64,000 nt of DNA from Larix kaempferi (lineage: Eukaryota; Streptophyta; Pinopsida; Pinales; Pinaceae), in contig BSBM01000370.1 of assembly GCA_027924585.1 (NCBI GenBank), positions 32,261,501-32,325,500 of the forward strand, written 5' to 3'. How positions within the stretch are numbered: the stretch's first letter is position 1; each line of letters begins with the position of its first letter. The notes under the pieces were generated by a model, which did not search any database, was not told the DNA's origin, and saw only the letters and a program-made list of their open reading frames with translations. A program made the position numbers and the translations under genes. Below are positions 24,463-34,364 of the stretch, in pieces.

Positions 24463-26719
24463 AGAAGGTATAAATAAACTTCTCCTCACTTCATTTGAAC
24501 ATAACAACTTATGGGATAAAACCATTTTTGCTCTACTTTACCCTTACTAGGGCTCTTGGATTGATGCGCACCTCTTGAGAAGGAGATTCTTTGGTCTTAA
24601 AACAAATTTTCTTGAAGTCTCGTTTGTTCATGCTCTTTGCTAAGGTGATGCTAGAGTTGTTAGCTTAACACATGCACAAGGAGGTATCTATGTTCTTTCT
24701 CTTGATGTCTCTTTGTTGAATGTTGAATGATGATGCTTGTCCATGGTTGAATGGTAGCCATTAATGCTGCATTTTGTCTAAACTAGGTCATTTTCAGCCT
24801 TTAGTCACCATAGCATTGTGAAGGACATCCCAAGGAGTCATTTGAAGCGTGAGCTTTACGTCTTCAAGTGTTTTCCCTAACTAGGCCTCCTTTAACCAAC
24901 TCTTGTGGTTGTTGAGGAAGGCCCTAGTGGCCACACTTTGCAAGTACCATCTCAAAAGGAAGGCCTCCTTCCTTGATGCCCCAAGGTTATTGTAAAATCT
25001 TGAAAACCCTAGGTTGGCTTATCTTTTCTACTCTTTTGCCAAAACTCTACTTTGTAAATTTTGTCAATATTAGGCTAATTATTTTGTACTCTTGTTAGTT
25101 AGGTCTGATTTTTACCTTTTTTGTGTATATAATTTTCATAAAAAATTAATTTTAAAACCCTAAAGTCTAGCTGCAGCACCTTCTTTGGCCCTAGCGGCCC
25201 TCCTTCCCTTCCTCTCTTACCCTCGCTCTCTCTTTTTCCAGCCTCGTCATCTCCTTCTTTTCCCTAGCACACCTTTGCTCCTCCCTTTCAAACCCTCGCT
25301 GCCTCCTTTCCATTCATTCGATCTCCACTCTTCTTCCCCTTATCCATCTTCCATCCTTCCTCCATCCTCTTCCCTTTCCTCTTTTTCTTCCCCATCTTCT
25401 TCTCTTCCTTTCTTCTTCCTATCTCCTATCCACCCTCGGCCAACCCTCAGAAGGGCTCGGCCTTCCGGTCCTCCCTTTGGACTCCCCCTTAACCTCAGTC
25501 TTGGCCTACAAGGCCTTGATCCCCACTTAGGAGGTCTCGGTCCCCAGTTTGGAGCCTTGTTTAGGGCTGCAACAGCTCCCTTTTTTGCCCTTCCTCACTG
25601 TTTGCTTCTCTGGTAGGGAAGCAGTTTTCTCTCACCACAAACTCCTCCTTGCCATCCCGACACCCGCACAACACCAAACAAACGAAGGGGTTAAACATTA
25701 TAACATTTTGACTAGGCTACCACATCAAAGAAGGTCTGAAAATTTTTATTACAGTCTGGTTCTTTTACAATTACTTCACTCATAACTTTGGAATATACAT
25801 TGCATACATTTTTGGGGTGATCTCAATTGCTACAAACTTGACATCTAAGGGAGCAAACAGTTCTGCCATCCTAAAGGTCTGAAATCAGGATTACATACAG
25901 TATATTATGTTTGAAATCAAATGCATGACAATTAGAGATTGAGGTTGCTTGAGAAATAGGTGACATTATTCATATTTCTCTTCTTATTGCTTTACATACA
26001 GTGATAACCTTACTGCTGCTAACACACTTCCGATATGCTGCTACAATGATATATGCATATACCATTGATTTAGTAAATGAAAGTGGATGAGATAACTAAT
26101 AGGTGCAAGCTATTACATTAACTCTTTTGTGATTTCTATGATTGTTAATCATTATCCTACTGCTGCTATAATTCCAATGTTGTGTGCATAGAAGTAAGGT
26201 TGGTTGGGATATTGCCTCACCATTATTGTTTTTCCTAAGTTGATGATATTAACCGTGCCTCAAATCTGACATACATGCTATTTGACTGTAATAGAGATTA
26301 TTGAGACCACATACATTGCTCAAGAATCTTTTACACATAATTGACTATCTTTGGACATTTATACTTATTTGGCGATATATGGAAATTTGTCATTGAATGT
26401 GATACTCATTGCTATATTGACTACCTAGACGTTAGTACTAGTGTTTGCATTGTTGCCATTGAATGATAAATTAGTATGTCTTCTTCATTCTTCTAAATTC
26501 ATTGACTAAAGCACTGGTCACTAATATTGTTGTCAAGAAGACATAGCTTCTCTTGTCCTAAGGTGTTTTGCAGACCACATAAGGGCTCTTCCCCTTGGAG
26601 GTTCCGACTCTCCGAAGAAGTTTAGAGAATTGGCTAAGGTGACAGTCGTCACTTCTCTTACATTTGTCGTCGGAAACTGGCCCTGCTAGTTCATCCGGTA
26701 ACATACTGAAAACTGGTCT
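24463..26719. other. Stretch without recognisable gene
   Basis: Contains a strongly CT-rich tract (25185-25620) that stays open in one frame because it lacks stop-forming bases. It follows AAAACCCTAAAGTC, as in the similar C-rich leader of element C. The remainder, 25780-26719, is AT-rich with no ORF above background. It may be a decayed retroelement leader; nothing firm is seen. Confidence 0.4.
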
Positions 26720-26758
26720 GAAGACACGGTAGCCCCGGCTACTATAGATGTGATAACA
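26720..26758 (-). repeat. LTR terminus L7, sharing only the first 36 bp of the long-LTR family
   Basis: On the minus strand it reads TGTTATCACATC, then TATAGTAGCCGGGGCTACC, as in L2 and L6. The sequence that follows (toward lower coordinates) does not match the family. It abuts a hAT-like coding remnant at 26759. It marks the end of an LTR of a related but distinct family; the other end was not found. Confidence 0.5.
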
Positions 26759-27098
26759 AGACCCTTGTACCCTATGCCAACAACTTCAAACATGGAATGG
26801 TAGAATGGGTCGCTATTGGCAATGTTAAAAGGAATGCCACTACTCCACAGAAAACATTTGGCCACAAGCTTGTCGGCCTCATCTTTCTCCCTTGTTTTAA
26901 TTATTGACTTTACAGAAGGTTGTCCCCTATGCACTTTCCTCCACACAAAGAAAGGTGAGGATGGCGAGGGCATTGTGGAAGGTGTAGCCGATGATTGGGT
27001 TCCCCCATCCCTGAGTAACTTTTGGTTTCCATGTTTCTTGCAGCTTTACTTGCAAGCTCAATCCTCAATTCTTCCTTCTGATCTCTCTTCCTAATCAT
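26759..27098 (-). pseudogene. hAT-type transposase (DUF659-like) remnant
   Basis: On the minus strand one frame gives DEADKLVAKCFLWSSGIPFN followed by IANSDPFYHSMFEVVGIGYK. This matches the start of the DUF659 region of plant hAT-derived proteins (A-x-F-x-Y-x-x-G-I-P-F-N-V-x-x-S-x-x-F ... GPGYKxPS). A neighbouring frame upstream, with KRDQKEELRIELASKAARN, fits the linker that follows the BED zinc finger. The reading stops at the L7 terminus at 26758, just after YKG, so the downstream part is displaced or lost. Frameshifts make it a pseudogene. Confidence 0.6.
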
Positions 27099-28314
27099 AT
27101 CAAAAATTGATTAATTTGCAATATGGACAATCTCTGGGTAGATGCAAGGAAAATATCCACTTCATGCCCTAGGTGGTATTTCAAGCAACAGACTCTGCCA
27201 AAAATTATTGCTCCATAGCTAGTAGCTCAACTTCAGTAGATTAAAATCCTCAAATGGTTCACAATACCCCCACATTAGGTCCAATTGCTTTGGCATTTTT
27301 TAGGGCGCTAATTCAGTGATTAAACCTATGTCACAAAACAAATGGGGAAATTTAATCAACACAAAAGAAGGATGCAATTAAAATATGATGACTAGATAAT
27401 TTTAAATCTCCCATTTAAAATAGCAAGAACATGTATATTTAATGGGCATTACAAACCCTATACTAGATCTTCAGAAACAAAGACAATACAAGCTTAAATT
27501 TTTTTACATACCCAGGAATATGGATATGGTAGATCCGAGTAAGTACCCACTACACATTTGCTCCACTGATGGCAATGAAGACAGCAGACTTCCCCTTGTT
27601 TGCTAGATGGAAAATTGTCACAGCATCCTCAAAACTCAATCCCCTAACTTACTTTTGCAAAATTAGAGAAGAAAAACCCCAAAACCAGCTTTTAACACAA
27701 ACTTGATATGGCAGGCCAATAAAGCCCATCAACTCACGATAAATAGGGAATTTATGATGATAATTTCAATTTATCATGATAAATACGTTTTGAAATTTAT
27801 CGAGATATTTACCGGCAATAATATTGCCGGATCTCTAAGAGGATGCATGCTTGTATGCATTGGATCATCTCCAGTTGAGGCACTGTTGTGCATGCACTAC
27901 TCTTCTTCCTACTCTATAAACGAGAAGACAAGGCTATAGGTTGATTCATTCAATTCAGCAGAAAGCAGTGAATTAATTTGCCCTTTTTTACTGTAGCAAA
28001 TTTCAGTTCAGAGTTAATGAGAAAGCGGTAACAGGATTTGATAGTCCATCTACTGACTTTTTGTAATATATTTTTTGCAGTATGGTTTTATAGATTCTAC
28101 CATTATTTGAGTTGCAGTTTGAAGTGTCTTTCAGTTTTCAGCTATCTAGTTTTTTTAATAATTCTGTTAGTGCAGAGTCTGCTTCCCATGGTCTAGAAAA
28201 ACTAACAATTAGGCACTCTTCTGCATGCCAAAAAATCTGATCACAAAATACACCAGCATGAACCACCAAGAAAAAACCCTAACCAACGGGAAATGAGTAA
28301 GGAAAAGTTCACAT
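27099..28314. other. Stretch without recognisable gene
   Basis: No ORF or domain is recognised. The part at 27720-27960 is rich in short inverted repeats, followed by CTCTATAAACGAG near 27911, and looks like LTR promoter DNA. I could not find its ends. Confidence 0.35.
27812..27830. repeat. 19-bp perfect palindrome
   Basis: CCGGCAATA-A-TATTGCCGG has 9-bp arms around one base. It lies in a run of other imperfect inverted repeats (AATTTATGATGAT/ATCATGATAAAT just upstream; GCATGC motifs downstream). Confidence 0.8.
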
Positions 28315-28328
28315 GCACTCTAATACCA

Positions 28329-28843
28329 TGTTGAGATTCATGAGTGATAGCAGAAGAATCAAATTCAACCAAAACAAACCCAAATCCTGCAATAGATGAG
28401 GAGAAAACAACACCAGGGCAGTGTTAAGCTTGAAGATAAATCAACCAATACAGTAAAACCCTAGTAAGAGAAAAGAACCATGAATAAGTGTGCTAAAGAG
28501 AGATAAACCCATGCACAAGAGAAAGAGAAATGCCCAACAAGAATTGAACACCAAAGATATAGGTGCCTTTAAGCATAAAATACTTTGTAACAGAATGATA
28601 TCCACAGGCTAAAGAATGAACAAGATGATGATTTACAAAAGCTTCTTGATTGTGTAATTAAACACAACTCCCTAGGTAGGGTGCCCTCTCCAAGAGGGGT
28701 TATGGGCCTACATATAAGTTGACTAGGTCAACCTTAACCATAACCTATTATAATAAAACATTACATTAATACCTAACCAGGTCCATTAATGACATAATAT
28801 GAGTTGACCATAGCCAAACGTGAAAATTACACTATTCTCAACA
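28329..28843 (-). mobile_element. Copia-type LTR (515 bp) with PBS on one side and PPT on the other
   Basis: On the minus strand it starts TGTTGAGAATAGTG and ends TGAATCTCAACA, so it has TG..CA ends with 8-bp inverted termini TGTTGAGA/TCTCAACA. Directly downstream (28315-28328) is TGGTATTAGAGTGC, an initiator-tRNA-type primer site of plant copia elements. Directly upstream (28844-28853) is a purine tract TTGAGAGGGA. About 135 bp further upstream (28986-28999) is a second primer-like TGAGTATCAGAGCT. Confidence 0.6.
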
Positions 28844-28859
28844 TCCCTCTCAATGCTGA

Positions 28860-30048
28860 ATTTTCTGCTGCAAATGTTTTCCCTTTATGTCCATGCAATT
28901 TGAGTACGAAAGTCAGAAGAATACAATAGTTGAAAGATAAAGAAATCCCCAATGCAGAGGTGTGATTTCTCTGAGGAAAATACGAAGCTCTGATACTCAA
29001 AAAAATGATGTAAGGTTGGAAGTTGAAGTCCGACTTCTTTATAGTTACCCCGTAAAAACTCACTACAGGTAAAAGCAGAAAATCCGTAAATAAAATACTT
29101 ACGTGAATTCTCTAAATGTGTTATAGACATAACGTGAGGTAGTATTTATGGGCTAGCTTCTTACGTAAGAGTTCTACCAAAAGTCATTTAGGGGTCATAC
29201 TTCATTCCAGTAACACCTTGAAAGAGGCCTACATAAATTACTACTACATATTGAATTACACCAATATTATATCTAACATTACGTAATATGTTTCATGACA
29301 CTTACTGCACAAAGCCATATGTAGCTGATTTTCTGAATTTATGTGGTCTAGGTTGCTTCTTAAAGTTCAAGCCGAGATTTTTGGCAAGCTTTTTCCTCAT
29401 TTTTGATCTAGTGTTTTTCTTCGTACAGTTCGAGATTGTAGTTTTGATAGTCTTCTAGTATTTTAAACTCACCTTTGGCACATTATGGAAGACTGCTGAC
29501 TAATTTCACTGGACTAGGGTAATTTTATATTACAAAGAGGTATTGGTCTACATGTAAAAACTGTTTGGTGTTAGCCACTACTTCAATTCTCCCAGAGTCT
29601 CCAATGGGGGGAAATACCAATCTCAAAAGTTAACAATCAAACATCATATTCAATAGAAAAATAATGTACTCTGGTGGGGAATTGGGATTGCATTCATCCT
29701 GATCAATACAAGGACAGAATGGTTTACTTCATAGATGGTTTTCTTGCATGATGTAGTGATATTTTAGGATAGAGTTCTGAATGACAAATAAATAGAGTAA
29801 ACAGATAAACCTTCTATTGTTCATACATTCTGTACTTCCATGTAATTCTTGAATTCCAACCAATAGCCTAGTTCTCAGTGATACCTTAGAAAGGGGCTAT
29901 GAAGCAGGCTCTAAAACAACAGGACTGGAATATTATTTTATTCAAACAGGGGAAGGATGTGAAAGGATCTTTAATATCACCGCACAAAGCATCTGAATAC
30001 ATAGGTTATCAAACCCATCTGCAGAAGAAACCCAGTTGAAAGGCAAAC
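28860..30048. other. Stretch without recognisable gene
   Basis: AT-rich. Short ORFs on the minus strand at 28827-29130 overlap the retroelement-like segment upstream of the LTR at 28329-28843. No exon that would continue the candidate coding exon at 30049-30306 could be identified by eye. Confidence 0.35.
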
Positions 30049-30306
30049 CTCATCTGCACTGCTTCTTTTCCTGAACTCCCGTGTGTAATCTGTACGCTCA
30101 AATTTGCTGCTGCCTATCCTCGTCGTACTCTGAAGATTGCCATTTTTTGTCTGAAGAAAATTGGGTTTTCCAGGAAATAAACTGTTGGTATTATATGTTC
30201 TGCATCTGGATGAACATGGCCTTGGGGTCCCTGAGTCGGGCGTCCTGTTGAAAAAGACGTTAATTTTAACAGATTTTTGAGAAGCAAATAAGCAATCCGT
30301 CGCCAT
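30049..30306 (-). CDS. Candidate first coding exon, possible plastid-transit-peptide-like N-terminus
   Basis: An 86-codon open segment runs from ATG at 30304-30306 (MATDCLFASQ) to GATGAG/GTTTGC, a possible splice donor at 30048/30047. The predicted peptide is rich in Ser, Thr, Arg and Asn, poor in acidic residues until near its end, and begins Met-Ala, which fits a chloroplast transit peptide. A TATA box lies 115-122 bp upstream of the ATG. I do not recognise the protein and found no second exon. It could equally be a gene fragment or chance, so function is unassigned. Confidence 0.35.
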
Positions 30307-30420
30307 AGCTGTCAAATGGCGTTTTATCAAATCCGTCCCGCACGACTTGGACAATTTTGGACGAGTAAAGGATGTCGGGTAGATCAAAAGTGACGGTAAG
30401 TCTGAAGTGAATGGTCAGTC

Positions 30421-30428
30421 ATTTTATA
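30421..30428 (-). promoter_or_regulatory. Candidate TATA box for the 30306 exon
   Basis: TATAAAAT on the minus strand (preceded by GCG) lies 115-122 bp upstream of the ATG. This would place a start near 30395 and leave a leader of about 90 bases. Confidence 0.4.
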
Positions 30429-30753
30429 CGCTTATTAGAATAAAATTTTATATTTTTCTTTCATATAAAATTTTATGGTTTTTTTCTAGAATTAACTTAA
30501 TTAGAACCCAGTAATATCCTATTAACCATCTCCACGGATCCCTTTTAAATATTTTACACATCAAGAAAAAATATACCCTTCAATAAAATGGATCCCTCTT
30601 ACATGGATCTATGTTGGGTTTTATTATTATGAGCTTACATGAAATTTTTTAATTAATTTTTATTTTTATAAGTTATGAGTTGACATGGAAACGTTACATT
30701 ACATAACGTGACAACATCTCCCCCATACTACGTTGTAGTAGATGTAGAAATGA

Positions 30754-30973
30754 GGCCTCCAAATTTGAGGAGGTCATGAGTTCGACTCTATTAATCCCCT
30801 TGAGGTTAGGCTTCTTAATCAAAGTCGGTGGCTTACCCCATTTACCATCCATCACAAAGTTTTTTGTTGGAAAAAAATAAATTTGTATATGTTTCTGTAA
30901 AATGTTTGATAAGATGGATAATGTTTATATATGTGTATTAAATAATTGTTTTTTCAAAGTTTTATAACAGAGG
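30754..30973 (+). mobile_element. SINE-like unit 1, possible
   Basis: Lies between two copies of TAGAAATGA (30745-30753 and 30974-30982). It contains a pol III B-box-like GAGTTCGACTC at 30778-30788 but no clear A box or poly(A) tail. Confidence 0.4.
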
Positions 30974-30982
30974 TAGAAATGA

Positions 30983-31196
30983 CACCCTCGAGGTGTAGAC
31001 CAATTGGTGATAGGGTGCATTGTTAAGGCACTTTGTGTGACATCATGGGTTCAAACCTCGACTGAGCCATATGTATCATACATGGGGTAGCGTTGGTACA
31101 CCTAAGGACATAGTGGTAGCGATGCGGAATTGACTCGTGTCAAGCAAGTATGAGCCCAACCCAAGTTGTCGATTCCCCTAGATACAAAAAAAAAAT
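30983..31196 (+). mobile_element. tRNA-derived SINE (214 bp)
   Basis: A-box-like TAGACCAATTGG lies at 30996-31007 and the B box GGTTCAAACCTC at 31048-31059, about 50 bp apart as in tRNA-derived SINEs. A tRNA-unrelated body and an A-rich tail (31186-31195) follow. Exact 9-bp flanks TAGAAATGA are at 30974-30982 and 31197-31205. Confidence 0.7.
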
Positions 31197-31479
31197 TAGA
31201 AATGAGATAATGTATCTAGTGGACATGTATAGACTTAAAACTACTTATGATTAGCTAAGAGTTCATCTTTCTCATATGTAAGGAAACAGGTTAATGACCC
31301 AAGACCTAGAGCATCTAGTAGGAGTGGAAGTTCGCCCCCTTATGAACCCAGGTTATTTCAATTGGTGTGTTTTTACTTGAATAACAACAATGAGTCAATT
31401 CACATTTGTGGATAGAAGCGAGTGATGATTGTCCTTGTTGCCAATTTGATAATTGAGTTGTAATAGGTTTTGTCATTTT

Positions 31480-31665
31480 CACAAAGACACCAAATTGGTG
31501 TATGAGACCCCCCTTATTTGTGGGACAAGGGACCCCCTCTACATAGCGATTTAATGACTAAAGTCTAAGAAGGTGTACATACCCTACCCCCCTTTGGATT
31601 TGAACTTGTGACCTCCTAGGAGAAGGCACATGTTCTTAACTGTTAGGCCTACTCATGCTCTATGA
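31480..31665 (-). mobile_element. Possible minus-strand tRNA-derived SINE
   Basis: On the minus strand, TAGGCCTAACAGTTAAGA (31634-31651) resembles an A box and AGTTCAAATCC (31596-31606) a B box, at plausible spacing. The ends are not defined and no TSD was found. Confidence 0.4.
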
Positions 31666-32382
31666 AAAAAATATTCATATTTTTAAATTTTTTTTGTCTT
31701 AAAAAATAAAACTTTGTAATAATGTTGAGCAAATTTCATGAGGAGACATCCAAGTATCTCTATTTTTAGAGAGAGGATGTCCAAGAGTTTCTCACGAAAG
31801 GGAAACATCCTCAATTTGCTAGGAAACCCCCTCTCTACATTTCTCCAAGTTTCCTTGAAAGGGGACAACATCTTGATTGGTATGGAGTTAAGTTTCACAC
31901 TCTCCCTAACCAAGTTCAAATCCTCCATGAAACATGGGTCCATTGTGATAAGGCTAGAAAGGTAGGTGCCCCCTTTAGTGAGACCCCCAATTGGGTGTGT
32001 CTCTAGATGTCTCAGACCTTGCTAAGTCAGAAGTTTCCTATTAAATGTTGGGTTGCGTGTTGTTGGCACAAGCTTAGGGTTTACAATGACAACCAACATA
32101 ATTTGAACATGAATCTCACCCAGGTAATATTGGCTAGTTATAAATTCCCCTAGATCTATAAAAAAAGGGATATGGGAAGCACTCCCCTATTGAGGTTTTT
32201 CATCTTTGAAACATAAAGGTATATCCCATGTAACATAGATTTGATTTTTTGAGATAAAAAGTTTTTATCTTAAAAACAAATTACTATCTTAGTTAATAAA
32301 GAGAGAACTAGTATCCCATAATATAAAAGCCTTTATATATCATGGCCACCCTACAAATGCTTTGAAGCATTCACTAAACAAA
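31666..32382. other. Stretch without recognisable gene
   Basis: Overlapping ORFs of about 75-86 codons on both strands at 31683-31965 show no domain I recognise. No repeat ends were found. Confidence 0.3.
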
Positions 32383-32396
32383 GTTATGTGGTAGCC

Positions 32397-33191
32397 AGGG
32401 ATGTCTCCAACATATGGAAGGACCTTCTTGGTTCTTTTCAGACGATAGCTTATTGGCTATCCTGGGTTCCAGGCAATGGCAGACTGATTCACCTGGGTGA
32501 AGATCCCATTCTGGGCGGGCCCCTGGGTTTCAAACTTTCTTCGGAATTGATTCATGTTTTGAGACTCAAAGGTTACTACACCCTCAATCATATTGTGACT
32601 TTTGATGCGCATAGATTGAATAATTCTTGGATCAGTGCTGGTCAGTTGGGGCTTTATGGTCAACTGGGTGATGAATGGACTGGGTATATCTCGAGCCATA
32701 AAAGATTAAACATTTGGTTGCGGGAGTGCCCTGATGTTTTGGCTTGGTCATGGAATACAGTTTCAGGTATGGTCTCTACAAATTTGGCTTATGCCTCCTT
32801 GTTCATCTCACCGGCACTACCTGCTCATTGGTGGCATAATTTGGTATGGACGCTCAATATCCCACTCAAGCTCAGATGTTTTTTGTGGCTGGTTCTGGAC
32901 AACCGTATCCTTACTTGGGATAGTTTAATCAAGCGGGGTTTGGTTGGTCCCGGTAGATGTGCGTTGTGTGGTTTGGCGGATGAGTCTATCAACCATCTAT
33001 TTTTTACTTGCTCATTTTCACGTGTTGTATGGTGGGAGGTCTATTCATGGACTGGGAGCGCTTTTTGCTGGAATCAGGGTTCTTTTATGGATAACCTTCG
33101 TTTATGGTCCACGACCGGCTCTCAGTTGTTAACCTTGCCTGTCTTTACGACGTGGGAGATCTGGAAAGCACGAAACATGCTCATTTTTTAG
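32397..33191 (+). pseudogene. LINE ORF2 C-terminal part with zf-RVT domain
   Basis: The frame is open for over 260 codons and enters directly from the truncation point, so the ATG-like start upstream is not native. Residues such as WHNLVWTLNIPLKLRCFLWL, a run of ILTWDSLIKRG, and C-x2-C-x8-H-x4-C (CALC..HLFFTC) are the hallmark of the zinc-binding domain found after the RT of plant L1 elements and related reverse transcriptases. The segment ends with a W-E-I-W-K-A-R-N motif, also typical, before a stop at 33189-33191. RT catalytic motifs lie in the missing 5' part. Confidence 0.85.
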
Positions 33192-33299
33192 GGTAAATCG
33201 CCTATCTCTTACTGGATTAGTTGTCAAGTTGTGGCATGTTACCATGAGGCTATGGGGGTGCTGCCACGGGGTGGTAATCGTCGGTGTAGTGTTCGTCGA

Positions 33300-33786
33300 C
33301 TGACGCCTTGCTTGGTTGTCAACTTCCCTTGGGGTGCTTTTGATGGGGCCTCTTTATCAGGCTCTCTGTGTAGTGGTGTTGGGGTTGTTGTGTACCTCTC
33401 GGATATCCATAAACTATACATTTGGATTAATTGTGGTGAGGGTACTAACACTAAGAGTGAGCTCATTTCCCTGTGGTTACTTCTTTACGTCTCCTCGTTG
33501 TGTGACATCCCTCTTCTACTTGCGCGGGGGGGACTCCAACGTGATAATCACCTGGGCTCACCGAGAGTGTTCTTTAAAGGTCATTCAGCTGGATTTTTGG
33601 TTGAGGGACACGAAACGTGTTATCAACTGCTTTGGGAAAATCTCCTTTGTACATGTCTTCATTGAACATAATTCTTTGGCTGACATGCTCTCTAAGCGTG
33701 CTTTATCTGTTTCGGAAGGCACTATTTTTTTGGAGGAGTGGTGTGATAATCATTTACTGGATCAATCTACCTTGGCTTTTTTCTGA
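33300..33786 (+). pseudogene. LINE RNase H domain, frameshifted
   Basis: The first frame carries FDGAS..GVGVVVY (first catalytic Asp) and GTNTKSELISLWLLL (Glu). After a frameshift at about 33520-33540 another frame carries GGDSNVIITW (Asp) and HNSLADMLSKRAL (Asp), completing the D-E-D-D set of an RNase H1-like domain as seen at the C-terminus of plant L1 ORF2. The shift within a G-run (GCGGGGGGGA) explains the break. Confidence 0.75.
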
Positions 33787-34277
33787 TTTGGTTGATTGGT
33801 GGCATCATGACATTGGCTATGGTTTACTCTTTCACTTTTGTGGGGTTTTAACTTTTCCGATGGATGGTGGTCTTTCTGGCTTGTTGGCCTGTATCCATAC
33901 TTGCTGGTATGGTTGGTCCGTTGTTGTTTTTTGGGTAGCGTTACCTACCCTTGTCGCTCTGTTGGGAGCTTCTTTCTCCCTCGGTTTATGTGGTTATCAT
34001 TATATGTTATGGACTGCTTCAGTTTTATGGACTTTACTTTTCGATTTGTATTGGTTGGGTCTTCGTTTTTTACCAGCCTTTATTTTTTGCGGCCTTTATG
34101 GGCAAGGTCCAATCTTTGAATTAACAGACATGTTGGAACACTTGAGCTTTGGGCTCTACATATTTCATCCTATTATTTTTAATATAAATGGTATGCACTT
34201 TTTCTTGTAAAAACAAAAAGGTTATGTGGTAGCATATATCTACCAACGTAACATTACATGTAAAACCTATTGTATTT

Positions 34278-34364
34278 GAATAAGCAAACATTAAATTACA
34301 TGCTTATGACCAACCCTATTTGAATAAGCAAACATTAAATTACATGCTTATGACCAACCCTATT
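34278..34364 (+). repeat. 44-bp tandem duplication
   Basis: The unit GAATAAGCAAACATT..CCTATTT at 34278-34321 is repeated exactly at 34322-34364, one base short. It begins 45 bp after the right TSD of the LINE. Confidence 0.95.

Larger units (their letters stand above)
32396..34220 (+). mobile_element. 5'-truncated L1-type LINE with 13-bp TSD
   Basis: Flanked by GTTATGTGGTAGC at 32383-32395 and 34221-34233. The insert ends in an A-rich tail (GTAAAAACAAAAAG). It carries the C-terminal third of LINE ORF2 followed by an RNase H domain and a T-rich 3' end. The upstream endonuclease and RT are absent, as expected from 5' truncation during target-primed reverse transcription. Confidence 0.88.

Noticed and set aside
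5194-24467. One giant element running from L2 to the end of L5
   Set aside because: Left flank CCAAA and right flank AGAAG do not match, and L2 and L5 have different 3' halves.
25185-25616. 143-codon ORF rich in Ser/Pro/Leu/Phe
   Set aside because: CT-rich composition alone keeps the frame open. No homologous domain or gene context.
26759-26763. AGACC next to L7 as a TSD partner of the AGACC left of L6
   Set aside because: L6 already has its own exact AGACC pair in continuous L5 sequence. The L7 flank encodes part of the hAT remnant, so the match is chance.
33617-34210. 197-codon hydrophobic ORF suggestive of a membrane protein
   Set aside because: It overlaps the LINE RNase H in another frame and continues into the T-rich 3' end. 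Hydrophobicity comes from T-rich codons.
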